Source: Streptomyces sp. NRRL F-525 (GTDB lineage: Bacteria > Actinomycetota > Actinomycetes > Streptomycetales > Streptomycetaceae). From it: a DNA stretch of 64,000 nucleotides. The stretch covers positions 310,001 through 374,000 of the forward strand of contig NZ_JNXE01000004.1 in assembly GCF_000716605.1 (NCBI RefSeq), given 5' to 3'. A model generated the notes under the pieces. It worked only from the letters and a program-made list of their open reading frames with translations, did not search any database and had not been told where the DNA came from. Each line of letters starts with the position of its first letter. Positions within the stretch are counted from its first letter, which is position 1. Shown piece by piece: positions 7,749 to 16,981 of this stretch. Position numbers and translations under genes: made by a program.

Positions 7749-8894
7749 CTAGCGCAGGAGTTCACGCACGAGCGCGGCCACCTGCTCCGTCTCGATCAGG
7801 AACCCGTCGTGGCCGTACGGCGACTCGATCACCCGGAGCCGGTCCGCGGCCGGGATCCCCGCCGCCAACTCGGCCTGCTGGTACGGCGGATAGAGCCGGT
7901 CGGAGTCGACTCCGGCGACCAGTGTCCGCGCGGTCACCCGGCGCAGCGCGGCACGCGTGCCTCCGCGGTCGCGGCCGATGTCGTGGCTGTTCATGGCCTC
8001 GGAGAGGGTGACATAGCTGCCCGCGTCGAAACGGCGCACCAACTTGGCGGCGTGATGGTCGAGATACGACGCGACCTGGTACCGGCCGCCGTTCCACGGG
8101 TCCTCCGCACCCTGCGCCGTACGGCCGAAGCGGACCGCCAACTCCGGTTCACTGCGGTAGGTGACATGGGCCACGCGGCGGGCCAGGCCGAGTCCCTCGT
8201 GGGGACCCCGGCCGGTGCCGTGGTAGTCGCCGCCGTGCCAGTGCGGGTCCGAACGGATCGCGTGGAGCTGGATGTCGGCCCACGCGATCTGCTCGGCACT
8301 CGCCGCGGCGGTGGTGGCGAGCAGCAGGAGCGCGTCCGTCCGCTCCGGATACGTCACGGCCCACTCCAGCGCGCGCATGCCACCCATGGAGCCGCCGATC
8401 ACCAACGCCCAGCGCTCGACGCCGAGTTCGTCCGCCAGGCCGACTTCTACGGCGATCTGGTCGCGCTGGGTCAGGAAGGGGAAGCTCCCGCCCCAACTCC
8501 GGCCGCCGGGGCCGATTGAGGACGGTCCGGTACTGCCCTGGCAGCCGCCGAGGACGTTCGGTGCGACGACGAACCAGCGTTCCGTGTCGAGGACTTGGCC
8601 CGGTCCGACGAGCGCGTCCCACCAGCCGGCGGTGGGGTGACCCGGCCCGGCGGGTCCGGCGACATGGCTGTCGCCGGTGAGCGCGTGCAGCACCAGCACG
8701 GCGTTCGAGCGGTCGGGTGCGAGACGTCCCCAGGTCTCGAACGCCAGCCGTACGCCGGGCAGTTCACCGCCCGCCTCCAGGGCGAGGGGCTTCTCCCGGG
8801 TGTGCCACTTGCGGCGCCCGGGCGGGTCCCCCTCCCGCCAGGCCCCGGAGGCCGGCGGGAGAGGGACCGGTGACGGCGTCGGTACGGTGCTCAG
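7749..8894 (-). CDS. metX: homoserine O-acetyltransferase, probable CTG start
   Basis: Alpha/beta-hydrolase-fold acyltransferase that acetylates homoserine for direct sulfhydrylation. The nucleophile elbow GGSMGG, the acid SDRLYPP and the histidine in YGHDGF form the catalytic triad. The first conventional start in frame is a GTG at 8699, but the frame continues upstream through conserved MetX N-terminal sequence (ELPGVRLAFETWG, then RLAPDRSNAVLVLHALTGD) with no ATG, GTG or TTG. The only sensible initiation site is CTG at 8894, which overlaps the metY stop as CTGA, the same geometry as the usual ATGA coupling. That gives 381 residues, the normal family length. It is cotranscribed with metY. 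Confidence 0.88.
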   Translation of the reverse strand: MSTVPTPSPVPLPPASGAWREGDPPGRRKWHTREKPLALEAGGELPGVRLAFETWGRLAPDRSNAVLVLHALTGDSHVAGPAGPGHPTAGWWDALVGPGQVLDTERWFVVAPNVLGGCQGSTGPSSIGPGGRSWGGSFPFLTQRDQIAVEVGLADELGVERWALVIGGSMGGMRALEWAVTYPERTDALLLLATTAAASAEQIAWADIQLHAIRSDPHWHGGDYHGTGRGPHEGLGLARRVAHVTYRSEPELAVRFGRTAQGAEDPWNGGRYQVASYLDHHAAKLVRRFDAGSYVTLSEAMNSHDIGRDRGGTRAALRRVTARTLVAGVDSDRLYPPYQQAELAAGIPAADRLRVIESPYGHDGFLIETEQVAALVRELLR

Positions 8895-10252
8895 GACGCG
8901 CCCTTGGCCGCGCGGAACCCCGCCTCCAGGTCGGCCTTCAGATCGGCGAGGTTCTCGATGCCGACCGACAGCCGCACCAGCCCCGGCGAGGTGCCGGTCG
9001 CCGCCAACTGGGCCTCGTCCAGCTGACTGTGGGTCGTCGACGCGGGGTGGATGATGAGGCTGCGTACGTCACCGATGTTGGCGAGATGGCTGAAGAGTTC
9101 GACGGCGTCCACGAACCGCTTGCCGGCCTCGACCCCGTCCCGCAGTTCGAAGGCCAGCACCGCACCGGCACCGCGCGGAAGATAGCGCTGCCCCGCCTCG
9201 TACCAGCGGTTGGACTCGAGTCCCGGGTAGTGGACGGCGGCCACCTCGTCGCGCTGCTCCAGCCACTCCGCCAGGGCCTGCGCGTTGGACGAGTGCCGCT
9301 CGATGCGCAGGCTCAGCGTCTCCACGCCCTGGAGGAGCAGGAACGCGGAGTGCGGTGCGATCGCCGGGCCGAGGTCGCGCAGCAGCTGCACGCGCAGCTT
9401 GATGGCGAACGCGCCGGGGCCGAGCGCCGGCCAGTACCGCAGGCCGTGGTAACTGGGGTCCGGCTCGCTGAAGTCGGGGAAGCGTTCGGCGTGTGCCCCG
9501 AAGTCGAAGGTGCCGCCGTCGACCACGACACCGCCGATCGTGGTGCCGTGCCCGCCGAGGAACTTCGTCGCCGAGTGGACGACGATGTCGGCGCCGTGCT
9601 CGATCGGGCGCAAGAGGTAGGGAGTTGGCACGGTGTTGTCGACGATCAACGGGACGCCCGCCTCGTGCGCGACGTCCGCCACGCCCCGTACGTCGAGGAC
9701 GTTGCCGCGCGGGTTGCCGAGCGTCTCCGCGAACAGGGCCTTCGTGTTCGGGCGGATCGCGGCCCGCCAGGCGTCGAGGTCGTCCGGGTCGTCGACGAAG
9801 GACACCTCGATGCCGAACTTCGGCAGCGTGTGGCGGAACAGGTTGTACGTGCCGCCGTACAGGGAGGTGCTGGAGACGAGGTGGTCGCCCGCGGACGCCA
9901 GGGTCAGGATCGCGAGGGTCTCCGCGGCCTGTCCGGAGGCGAGGGCCACCGCGGCGACTCCACCCTCCAGGGCGGCGACGCGCTGCTCGAAGACGTCCTG
10001 GGTGGGGTTGTGGATGCGGGTGTAGATGTTGCCGGGCTCGGCCAGCGAGAACAGGTCGGCGGCGTGCTGGGTGTCGCGGAAGACGAACGAGCTGGTCTGG
10101 TAGATCGGCGTCGCCCGCGCCCCCGTCGTCGGGTCCGGCGCGGCACCGGCGTGGACCTGCTTGGTCTCGAACGACCAGGCCGAGGTGTCGGGACCTGCGG
10201 GTTCGTCCTCGGGCGTGTGACCCCCGGTGACGGAGTCGATGGGCTGGCTCAT
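8891..10252 (-). CDS. metY: O-acetylhomoserine sulfhydrylase
   Basis: A 453-residue Cys/Met metabolism PLP enzyme that joins O-acetylhomoserine with sulfide (or a thiol) to make homocysteine. The PLP lysine sits in HSATKFLGGHGTTIGG, and an N-terminal ETKQVHAG with PIYQTSSF is characteristic of the OAH/OAS sulfhydrylase branch. ATG at 10252 with GGGAGA 4 nt upstream. The stop overlaps the metX CTG start. A 24-codon leader peptide lies 128 nt upstream (10381-10455), suggesting that cysteine supply controls the operon. Confidence 0.93.
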   Translation of the reverse strand: MSQPIDSVTGGHTPEDEPAGPDTSAWSFETKQVHAGAAPDPTTGARATPIYQTSSFVFRDTQHAADLFSLAEPGNIYTRIHNPTQDVFEQRVAALEGGVAAVALASGQAAETLAILTLASAGDHLVSSTSLYGGTYNLFRHTLPKFGIEVSFVDDPDDLDAWRAAIRPNTKALFAETLGNPRGNVLDVRGVADVAHEAGVPLIVDNTVPTPYLLRPIEHGADIVVHSATKFLGGHGTTIGGVVVDGGTFDFGAHAERFPDFSEPDPSYHGLRYWPALGPGAFAIKLRVQLLRDLGPAIAPHSAFLLLQGVETLSLRIERHSSNAQALAEWLEQRDEVAAVHYPGLESNRWYEAGQRYLPRGAGAVLAFELRDGVEAGKRFVDAVELFSHLANIGDVRSLIIHPASTTHSQLDEAQLAATGTSPGLVRLSVGIENLADLKADLEAGFRAAKGAS

Positions 10253-10380
10253 GGTTCTCCCTTGGTGCGGCGTACGTGTGCGGGGTGCGTGCGCGGTCGA
10301 GGACCGCAGGGCTGTGCACCGCGCCCGGGCGGGGCGGCGGACAGCGGGGTGCGGCGAGGAGGAGAGAGGGGAGCGGGACG

Positions 10381-10455
10381 TCAGCTCACGGTGGAACACG
10401 CCGTGGTGGTGACACGCACGTAGTCGACGTGGCGGCGGGTCACGAGCACGGTCAT
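10381..10455 (-). CDS. Cys-containing leader peptide upstream of metYX
   Basis: A 24-residue ORF: ATG at 10455, core TRRHVDYVRVTTTAC, then STVS and TGA. It shares the pattern R-x-(H/V/C)-(V/I)-D-(L/Y)-x-R-x-x-(S/T)-x-x-C with the tiny ORFs at 21784, 34075 and 40867, all upstream of sulfur genes. Between its stop and metY lie 128 nt with a small GCGGTC/GACCGC hairpin (10293-10307). Streptomyces genomes are known to carry short putative leader peptides before sulfur operons. I infer that ribosome stalling at the Cys codon senses cysteine or charged tRNA-Cys. Confidence 0.7.
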   Translation of the reverse strand: MTVLVTRRHVDYVRVTTTACSTVS

Positions 10456-10547
10456 GCAGTGAGAGAACCACAGCCGGTGCCCGGGAACCAGCGTGACGTG
10501 GGGAGTTGAAACACGACTGCCACAACCACGCCGGCCCCCGGTACGGA

Positions 10548-11105
10548 TCACGCGGTGGACGCGAGCACCGCCGTACGGCCGCCCAGCGCGCTGGAGAAGA
10601 GGTCCGTGACCTGTTCCAGCGCGGTGGCGGTGGCGGGTGCCACGGTCAGGGTGCCGTCCTCGCCGACCGTGATGTCCTTGTCGAGGGTGAACCAGCCCGG
10701 CACGATGTGCGAGGGCCCCATGGAACTCAGCACCGGACGCAACGCGTAGTCGATCGCCAGGACATGGGCCGTGCTGCCGCCGGTGGCCAGCGGCAGAACC
10801 GTCTTGCCGGTCAGCGCGTACTGCGGGAGCAGGTCGAGCAGCGACTTCAGCAGGCCCGAGTAGGCGGCCTTGTAGACCGGCGTGCCGATCACCACTCCGT
10901 CCGCCTGCTCGAACAGCGCCGTGGCGGCGGCGATCGCCGGATGCCCGAAGTCGGCGCCCAGCAGTGCCTGCGCGGGCAGGGTGCGCACCTCCAGCGGGGT
11001 CACGTCATGGCCCTGGAGACGGAGCCGGTCGTCCAGGTGACGCAGGAGTCGGGTGGTGCGGGAGGTGGGGGAGGGGCTGCCGGAGACGGACAGGATCGAG
11101 GCCAT
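10548..11105 (-). CDS. NADPH-dependent FMN reductase, SsuE-like
   Basis: A 185-residue flavodoxin-fold reductase. The N-terminal flavin phosphate loop is SVSGSPSPTSRTTRLL, and GTPVYKAAYSGLLKSLLD is the signature of the SsuE/MsuE group that supplies reduced FMN to two-component monooxygenases. It is the last gene of the long minus-strand operon that starts at the leader peptide at 21858, so it most likely feeds FMNH2 to the two luciferase-like monooxygenases at 11918 and 14746. Confidence 0.88.
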   Translation of the reverse strand: MASILSVSGSPSPTSRTTRLLRHLDDRLRLQGHDVTPLEVRTLPAQALLGADFGHPAIAAATALFEQADGVVIGTPVYKAAYSGLLKSLLDLLPQYALTGKTVLPLATGGSTAHVLAIDYALRPVLSSMGPSHIVPGWFTLDKDITVGEDGTLTVAPATATALEQVTDLFSSALGGRTAVLASTA

Positions 11106-11160
11106 GACGGGACCTTTCGAGGTCGGGTTCAGACGGAGTACCGGGTGGGCGCAGGCGTGC

Positions 11161-11916
11161 TCACCAGGCGCTCGACCGCACCGTGATCAGCGGCCGCAGT
11201 TCGTTGCGCAGGGTCTCCAGGAAGGTGACGACCTCGGCGGCCACCGACCGGTGCTGGAGGTCGTTGAGGACGTCGTGGTGAGCGCCGTGCACGACCGAAA
11301 GCCTGGCCCGGGTAAGGGACTTGGCGGTGTGCGCGAGCGCCTCGTGGTCCGCGAGCGGGTCGGAGTCGCCCACGAGCAGCAGCACCGGCACGGCGGCCGC
11401 ACTGTCGTAGGCGGCGGTGAGCACGGCCTCCGGGACCGCGTCGTCGAGCGAGCCGCGCCGCACCTCGGCGTCCTGGGTGAGGAGGCCCCGGTGGGCGGGG
11501 CAGGAGGTGCGGACGTCGAGTTCCTCGTCCCAGGTGCCAGCGGTGGCGGTGACGGCGGGGGCGCGGTCGGGAAGGCCCGCGAGGATCACGGCGTCGGGCC
11601 GGGTGACTGTTTCCTGGCCGAGCAGTGCGGCCACGGCGGCGGCGCCCGAGTCGGCTCCGACGAGGATCAGGGGCCGCACGACACCGTCCTCGGCGGTCGT
11701 GTCCTCGGCGGCGGTGGTGATGCGGGCGGCGAGAGCGGTCAGATCCTCGCTGTCGAGGTCGGGGGCGTCGATCACGCGGACCCGGTAGGCGTCGGAGGCG
11801 AGGCGCCTGCCGAAGCGGGCGTAGGTCGCCCGGGTCTCGCCGCGGCCGGGGACGACGAGGACCGTGCCCCGGACGAGGAGGCCCTCGGGGCCGAAGTAGT
11901 CGCTGTACTGGGTCAT
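11161..11916 (-). CDS. alpha/beta hydrolase
   Basis: A 251-residue alpha/beta hydrolase. The likely triad is Ser in GADSGAAA, Asp in GDSDPLAD and His in GAHHDVLND. ATG at 11916 directly abuts the stop of the upstream monooxygenase gene (11918), implying translational coupling. In this operon it would hydrolyse an ester, thioester or lactone produced by oxygenation of the imported substrate. The exact substrate cannot be read from the sequence. Confidence 0.85.
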   Translation of the reverse strand: MTQYSDYFGPEGLLVRGTVLVVPGRGETRATYARFGRRLASDAYRVRVIDAPDLDSEDLTALAARITTAAEDTTAEDGVVRPLILVGADSGAAAVAALLGQETVTRPDAVILAGLPDRAPAVTATAGTWDEELDVRTSCPAHRGLLTQDAEVRRGSLDDAVPEAVLTAAYDSAAAVPVLLLVGDSDPLADHEALAHTAKSLTRARLSVVHGAHHDVLNDLQHRSVAAEVVTFLETLRNELRPLITVRSSAW

Positions 11917-11917
11917 G

Positions 11918-12952
11918 TCACACTCCTGCGGATGCGGGTTCGGCCGCCCGCGCGGGCTTCCAGCCCAGCGCGGGTGCCACTTCGGTCGCGATGAGTTCGA
12001 GGGCGCGGACGGCGGCGTCGTGGTCGGGGACGGCGGGGTTGAACTGGGTGATCAGGTCCGTCGCGACGGGCAGCACCCGCTCCTGCCCGAGCGCCGCGAC
12101 GATCTCGTCGGGATGGCCGTAGAAGGAGTGGAAGCGGCGCAGTGCATCGTCCTGGTCGAGGCCCTTGGGGAAGGCGCCGTGCTCCGCCATGCGCTGTGCG
12201 GCCCCGTGGACGTCGTCGCCGATCGCCGCGAGCGCGGTGCGCCGGTCCTTGGCTGGGAACACGAAGCGCGAGAGGCCGATGCGTGGCCGGTGCGGTTGCT
12301 CCCAGGCGGCCAAGTAGGCGTCCGCCCAAGGGCGTTGGACCTCGTCGGTGGGGGCGTCGAAGCCGTAGGCCGCCCGGTTGAGGAGCAGGTTCGAGCCACC
12401 CTGCGCCGCGTACTCGGCGCCCTGCGCGCTGAACACCCCTTGCCAGACACGGGTGGTGAAGTCGCCGGGCCGGGGCTGGATGCGGAAGCCGGGCGTGCCC
12501 ACCTCGCGGCGGTCCAGGGCCCGGCGCACGATGTCGAGGTTCTCGCTGGTGAGTTGGCGCTTGTGGGCCACGTCCTTGCCGAAGGCCGCGTACTCCACCT
12601 CGCTCGATCCGCTGCCCGCGCCGAACTCCACCCGGCCGCCGCTGAGCGTGTCGACGGTGGCTATGTCCTCGGCGAGCCGGACCGGGTCCTCCAGCGGCAG
12701 GACGGTGATCGCGGTGCCGAGCCGGATGCGGGTGGTGCGGGCCGCCGCGTGGGCGAGGAACGTCCACGGCGAGGACAGTCCGCCCCCGCCGCCGGGGACG
12801 TGGTGCTGGGCGACCCAGCCGACGTCGAAGCCCAACTCGTCGGCCACGACGAAGAGTTCCTGGGCGTTGCGGTAGGTGCGGGCGATGTCGTCGTCGCGGC
12901 CCTGGACGTGGGTGAGGAAACCGAGCCGGAAGCGTGGTCTCTCGCTCGTCAT
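11918..12952 (-). CDS. luciferase-like (LLM) FMN-dependent monooxygenase
   Basis: A 344-residue bacterial luciferase-like TIM barrel: an N-terminal FRLGFLTHVQ strand, a central LSGGRVEFGAGSGSSEVEY flavin/phosphate-binding segment and a C-terminal LGWKP tail. ATG at 12952. It belongs to a run of oxygenase genes (12973, 14746) with an FMN reductase at the operon end, so reduced FMN is the expected cosubstrate. The family cleaves C-S bonds in sulfonates and oxidises other small substrates; the organosulfur assignment comes from context. Confidence 0.85.
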   Translation of the reverse strand: MTSERPRFRLGFLTHVQGRDDDIARTYRNAQELFVVADELGFDVGWVAQHHVPGGGGGLSSPWTFLAHAAARTTRIRLGTAITVLPLEDPVRLAEDIATVDTLSGGRVEFGAGSGSSEVEYAAFGKDVAHKRQLTSENLDIVRRALDRREVGTPGFRIQPRPGDFTTRVWQGVFSAQGAEYAAQGGSNLLLNRAAYGFDAPTDEVQRPWADAYLAAWEQPHRPRIGLSRFVFPAKDRRTALAAIGDDVHGAAQRMAEHGAFPKGLDQDDALRRFHSFYGHPDEIVAALGQERVLPVATDLITQFNPAVPDHDAAVRALELIATEVAPALGWKPARAAEPASAGV

Positions 12953-12972
12953 GGGGTGATGGCCTTTCGGTG

Positions 12973-14709
12973 TCAGGCGGCGGTGGTGACGGGAACCGGT
13001 GCGGGTTCGGCCGCCGCCCCGGCGTGCCCCAGCACCTGGTCGAGCACGGCGGCGGCGCCCGCGTCGGGCAGCCGGGTGCCGCGCCAGACGACGTGCTGGT
13101 CGGGGCGGATCAGGACGTTGGCCGTGCCGTACACCGCCTGCGCCGCCGGGTCGGTGAGATGGACGATCGTGAACGGCAGCCCACGCGCGGCGGCTTCGGC
13201 GACGAAGGCCCGCTCGACGGTCCGGTCCTCGGTGAGGACGAGCAGGCCGAACGAGGTGCCGAGACGGTCGTAGAGCGTGCCGCCGCTCGGGTCGACGGGA
13301 CCGTCCGGGGCGCGGTGGCCCGGTCGCGGGTCGTCCTCGTACACGTCGGCGCGCCAGGGCTGTTCGTCGTCGAGCTGGCCGGGTTCGTACCGGATGACCG
13401 CCGAGGCGTTGTACCGCTCGTCGAAGGCCACCCCGTCGCTGCCGAAGCGGTCCCGGCGCAGCCGCGCGCCGATCTCTGCCCGCCGCCGTACCGCGTCCTC
13501 GCCGAGGTCCGCGTCGTCGGGAATGCCGCCGGCCCGGATCTCGGCGAGGGTGGCCTGGGTGCGCCGCGCGCGCTCCAACGCGTGCTCGGCGACACGCCAG
13601 TTGTGCGGGCGGCGCTCCTGGTCGTAGGAGTCGAGCAGACTCGGCGGGGCCTGGCCGCCGAGCACCGCCGCCAACTTCCAGCCCAGGTTGACGACATCGC
13701 CGATCCCCTCGCCCAAGTTGCCGCCGGGCGTGCGGACATGGGCGGCGTCACCGGCGAGGAGGACCCGGCCGCGGCGGAACGTCTCCGCGATCCGGGTGGC
13801 GTGGTAGAAGGTCGTCGCGGACACCAGCTCAAGGTCGATGTCCAGGCCGAACGCCGCCCGCCCGACGTCCAGCAACTCACCCTCGGTGGGCTCGTGTTCG
13901 AGCGGGTACGGTCCGGCGTACACCCGCCACTCCCGCGCGCTCACGGCGGCCAGGAAGCCGGAGGCGCGGGCGTTGACGACGATGTTCGTCGCGCTCGGGG
14001 CGGGTCCGATCCGGTCCGCGAGGTCGCCGGTGCGGACGATGAGGCGCAGCCGCTTCTCGGTGGCGTGCTCGCCCGTACGGGAGATGCCGGCCAGGTGGCG
14101 GGTGGTGCTGCTGCCTCCGTCGGTGCCCAGGACGTAGGCGGCACGGATGGTCCGTGAGCGGCCGGAGCCGACCTCCACCACCTCCGCGTCGACGCCGTCC
14201 GCGTCCTCGCGCAGACCGGCCAGCTCCCAGCCGCCGGACACGCTGACGCCCTGTTCCGTCAGGTGGTCGAGGAACACCTGCTGGAAGACGGTCTGCGGGC
14301 GGCGCAGCGCCTCGTCCGCCGAGTGCCCGGCGGCGCTTCCCCTGTCGGTGAACGACGGGGCGGGCACCGGCACCAGCTCGTGCCCGGCGAGCGAGGTGAC
14401 CAGCCGGGTTCCCCGGTGCCATTCCGGCGGGTACGTCCACGCGTCCCGGACGCGCTGGAGCAGTCCCCAGCGCCGCAGATGCTCCACGACACGCGGGGTG
14501 TGGCCCATCGCGCCGGCCCGCACCAGCGTCGCGGCCGGGGCGCGCTCCACGACGCCGACCTCGACGCCCCGCGAGGTCAGTTCCACGGCCGCCGCCAGGC
14601 CGACCGGGCCGGCGCCGACGACGAGGACGTCGACGCTCGCCGGGGGAGCGGCGGCGGGGAAGCGGACGGTGTGGACGTCGCGGCCCCCCGTCGCCGACAG
14701 TTCGGTCAT
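12973..14709 (-). CDS. FAD-dependent aromatic-hydroxylase-type monooxygenase
   Basis: A 578-residue class A flavoprotein monooxygenase (PHBH/phenol hydroxylase type). FAD motif GAGPVGLAAAVELTSRG lies near residue 30, and GDAAHVRTPGGNLGEGIGD is the second FAD/ribityl motif. The C-terminal 130 residues form a thioredoxin-like domain, as in phenol hydroxylases. ATG at 14709. It is an NAD(P)H-dependent single-component hydroxylase, unusual beside two FMNH2-dependent enzymes, and suggests that the imported substrate carries an aromatic or heteroaromatic ring. Confidence 0.87.
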   Translation of the reverse strand: MTELSATGGRDVHTVRFPAAAPPASVDVLVVGAGPVGLAAAVELTSRGVEVGVVERAPAATLVRAGAMGHTPRVVEHLRRWGLLQRVRDAWTYPPEWHRGTRLVTSLAGHELVPVPAPSFTDRGSAAGHSADEALRRPQTVFQQVFLDHLTEQGVSVSGGWELAGLREDADGVDAEVVEVGSGRSRTIRAAYVLGTDGGSSTTRHLAGISRTGEHATEKRLRLIVRTGDLADRIGPAPSATNIVVNARASGFLAAVSAREWRVYAGPYPLEHEPTEGELLDVGRAAFGLDIDLELVSATTFYHATRIAETFRRGRVLLAGDAAHVRTPGGNLGEGIGDVVNLGWKLAAVLGGQAPPSLLDSYDQERRPHNWRVAEHALERARRTQATLAEIRAGGIPDDADLGEDAVRRRAEIGARLRRDRFGSDGVAFDERYNASAVIRYEPGQLDDEQPWRADVYEDDPRPGHRAPDGPVDPSGGTLYDRLGTSFGLLVLTEDRTVERAFVAEAAARGLPFTIVHLTDPAAQAVYGTANVLIRPDQHVVWRGTRLPDAGAAAVLDQVLGHAGAAAEPAPVPVTTAA

Positions 14710-14745
14710 CGCGAGGCCTCTGTCAGTTCGGTCATCGCGCGGCCC

Positions 14746-16086
14746 TCAGTCGTTCACGAGCTGGCGCTCGCGGGAGTGGCGGTTGGCCGGGATCGGCAGC
14801 CCGAGGTTGCCGCGCAGGGTGTCGGACGTGTATTCGGTGCGGAACAGGCCGCGCTTCTGCAGGAGCGGGACGACGCTGTCGACGAAGTAGTTCAGCTCCT
14901 CCTCGGTGCGGAAGGCGAGGTTGAAGCCGTCGAGGGCGCGCGCGTCGAACCACTGCTGGATGGTGTCGGCCACCGTCCGCGGGTCCCCGACGAACGGCGA
15001 CTGTCGGAACTGGTTGACGGACTCGGCGACTTGACGCAGGGTCAGGTTCTCGGCCTTGGCCCGCGCGATGAGCTGCGTGGCGCCCGTGCGTCCGCCCTTC
15101 TCGGCGAGGTGGGCGACGTCCGGGAAGGGCGCGTCCAGGTCGTGCACGCTGAAGTCGTACGCCCCGAAGGACCGGCCCAGCAGCGCGAGGTTGCGGGCGA
15201 AGTCGTCGTCCTCCTCGAAGATCTCCCGCTCGCGACGGCGGGCCGCCTCGTCGGTGCCGGCGACGACCGGGCCGCCGTGGATGAGGATCTTGACGTGCTC
15301 GGGGTCACGGCCGTAGGCAGCCGCGCGCTTCTTGACGTCGGCGTAGTAGTCGCTCGCCGACTCCAGGGTGCCCCCGGGCGCGAAGATGCCCTCGGCGACC
15401 TGCGCGGCGAGATCACGGCCCTCCTCGGACACCCCGGCCTGGAAGATCACCGGCTGGCCCTGCGGGGAGCGGGAGAGGTTCAGCGGGCCCGCGATCTTGA
15501 AGTGCTCGCCCGCGTGGTCGAGTTCGTGCAGCTTGGCCGGGTCGAGGAACACGCCCCGCTCGACGTCGGCCGGGAACGCGTCGTCCTCGTAGGAGTCCCA
15601 CAGCCCCCGGGCGACCTGCACGAACTCCAGGGCACGGCCGTAGCGGGTGGCGTAGTCGAGGTGCTCGTCGAGGCCGAAGTTCCGTGCGGTGCCGGTGTCG
15701 AAGCTGGTGACCACGTTCCAGCCGGCCCGGCCGCCGCTGATGTGGTCGAGCGAGGCGAAGCGGCGGGCGAGGTTGAAGGGCGAGTTGTACGTCGAGCTCG
15801 CCGTGCCCACCAGGCCGAGGTGCTTGGTGTGGGTGGCGACGGCCGACAACAGGGTCAGCGGTTCCAGGCGGTTGAGGTAGTGCGCCGGGTAGGTGGAGTT
15901 GATGAACTGGCTGTCGACGATGAACAGGGCGTCGAACAGGGCGTGTTCGGCCGCCTGCGCCAGCCGGATGTAGTAGTTGATGTCGATGCTGGCGTTCTTC
16001 GCGACGCGCGGGTCCTTCCACAGACCGTGCTGGCCGGGACCGCCGACACCGTAGGGGTGCAGGGCGAGGTGGAGCGTGCGGGACAT
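14746..16086 (-). CDS. NtaA/SnaA/DszA-type FMN monooxygenase
   Basis: A 446-residue luciferase-superfamily enzyme of the NtaA/SnaA/DszA/SoxA branch, recognised by SGGRAGWNVVTSFD and by an insertion of about 100 residues compared with plain LLM proteins. DszA cleaves the C-S bond of a sulfone and NtaA oxidises nitrilotriacetate; dimethyl sulfide monooxygenase is also in this group. ATG at 16086. It directly follows the ABC importer genes and needs FMNH2, probably from the reductase at 10548. It is the best candidate in this operon for desulfurising the imported compound. Confidence 0.87.
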   Translation of the reverse strand: MSRTLHLALHPYGVGGPGQHGLWKDPRVAKNASIDINYYIRLAQAAEHALFDALFIVDSQFINSTYPAHYLNRLEPLTLLSAVATHTKHLGLVGTASSTYNSPFNLARRFASLDHISGGRAGWNVVTSFDTGTARNFGLDEHLDYATRYGRALEFVQVARGLWDSYEDDAFPADVERGVFLDPAKLHELDHAGEHFKIAGPLNLSRSPQGQPVIFQAGVSEEGRDLAAQVAEGIFAPGGTLESASDYYADVKKRAAAYGRDPEHVKILIHGGPVVAGTDEAARRREREIFEEDDDFARNLALLGRSFGAYDFSVHDLDAPFPDVAHLAEKGGRTGATQLIARAKAENLTLRQVAESVNQFRQSPFVGDPRTVADTIQQWFDARALDGFNLAFRTEEELNYFVDSVVPLLQKRGLFRTEYTSDTLRGNLGLPIPANRHSRERQLVND

Positions 16087-16144
16087 GGCTGTTCCTGTTC
16101 TGTCAGCGGAAGTTCAGGGGAGTTCAGGGGGAGCTGAGGGTGTG

Positions 16145-16981
16145 TCAGGCGTGCAGGAGGGCGCGCAGTGCTTCGCGTTCGGCCCGGTCCGGTGCCGCGC
16201 TGTGCAGAGTGGGCGCGGAGCGGACGAGCAGGCGCGTGTACGGGTGTTGGGGCTCGTTGATGACGTCGGCGGTGGCGCCGACCTCGACCAACTCGCCCTG
16301 GTACAGCACGGCGATGCGGTCGGCGACCCCGGCGACGGATCCGAGGTCGTGGGAGATGAAGACGAGGGCGACGCCGTCGGCGCGGAGTTCCTTGAGGATC
16401 TGGAGGATCTGCACGCGGTTGGCGGAGTCGAGCGCGCTGACCGGTTCGTCGAGGATGACGAGCCGCGGCTCGGTGACCAACGCCCGTGCCACGGCGACCC
16501 GTTGACGCTGGCCGCCCGACAACTCGCCGGACAGCCGGTCGAGTAGCTCGGCGGAGAGCCGTACCCGGTCGAGGAACGCGCGCACCCGGGTCGCCGCCTC
16601 CTGCCTGGACACGCCCTGGATGAGCAGGGGTTCGGCCAGGGACGCCTCGACCGTCACGTCCGGGTCGAGACTGCGCAGCGGGTCCTGGAAGACGTACTGG
16701 ATCACGCCCCGGCGCCGCAGCGCGCGCCACTGTCGATGGCCGTACGCGCTCACCTCCTCGCCGTCGATCACGATCGACCCGGACGAGGCGCGCACCAGGC
16801 CGAGTACGGTCCGCGCGAGCGTCGACTTGCCGGAGCCGGTCTCGCCGATGATGCCGACGGTCTCGCCCGGGGCGATGCTCAGGGAGACATCGTGCAGGGC
16901 ACGGCGCCGGCGGCGGCGCAGGCCGTAGTGCACTTCGAGGTCGGTGACCTCGAGGACGGGTCCGGCGGGCTGGCCGCTCAT
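16145..16981 (-). CDS. ABC transporter ATP-binding protein (second ATPase)
   Basis: A 278-residue peptide/nickel-type importer ATPase. Walker A GETGSGKS, signature LSGGQRQR and Walker B LVILDEP are all intact, and the C-terminal HPYTRLLVRSAP segment marks the oligopeptide (OppF/DppF) group. Its ATG at 16981 overlaps the stop of the preceding ATPase gene by ATGA. With 16978-17904 it forms the two-ATPase motor of the importer encoded between here and 21469. Confidence 0.92.
   Translation of the reverse strand: MSGQPAGPVLEVTDLEVHYGLRRRRRRALHDVSLSIAPGETVGIIGETGSGKSTLARTVLGLVRASSGSIVIDGEEVSAYGHRQWRALRRRGVIQYVFQDPLRSLDPDVTVEASLAEPLLIQGVSRQEAATRVRAFLDRVRLSAELLDRLSGELSGGQRQRVAVARALVTEPRLVILDEPVSALDSANRVQILQILKELRADGVALVFISHDLGSVAGVADRIAVLYQGELVEVGATADVINEPQHPYTRLLVRSAPTLHSAAPDRAEREALRALLHA

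Noticed and set aside
10456..10547. SAM riboswitch upstream of metYX
   Set aside because: No S-box or other recognisable riboswitch core; a Cys leader ORF explains the region better.
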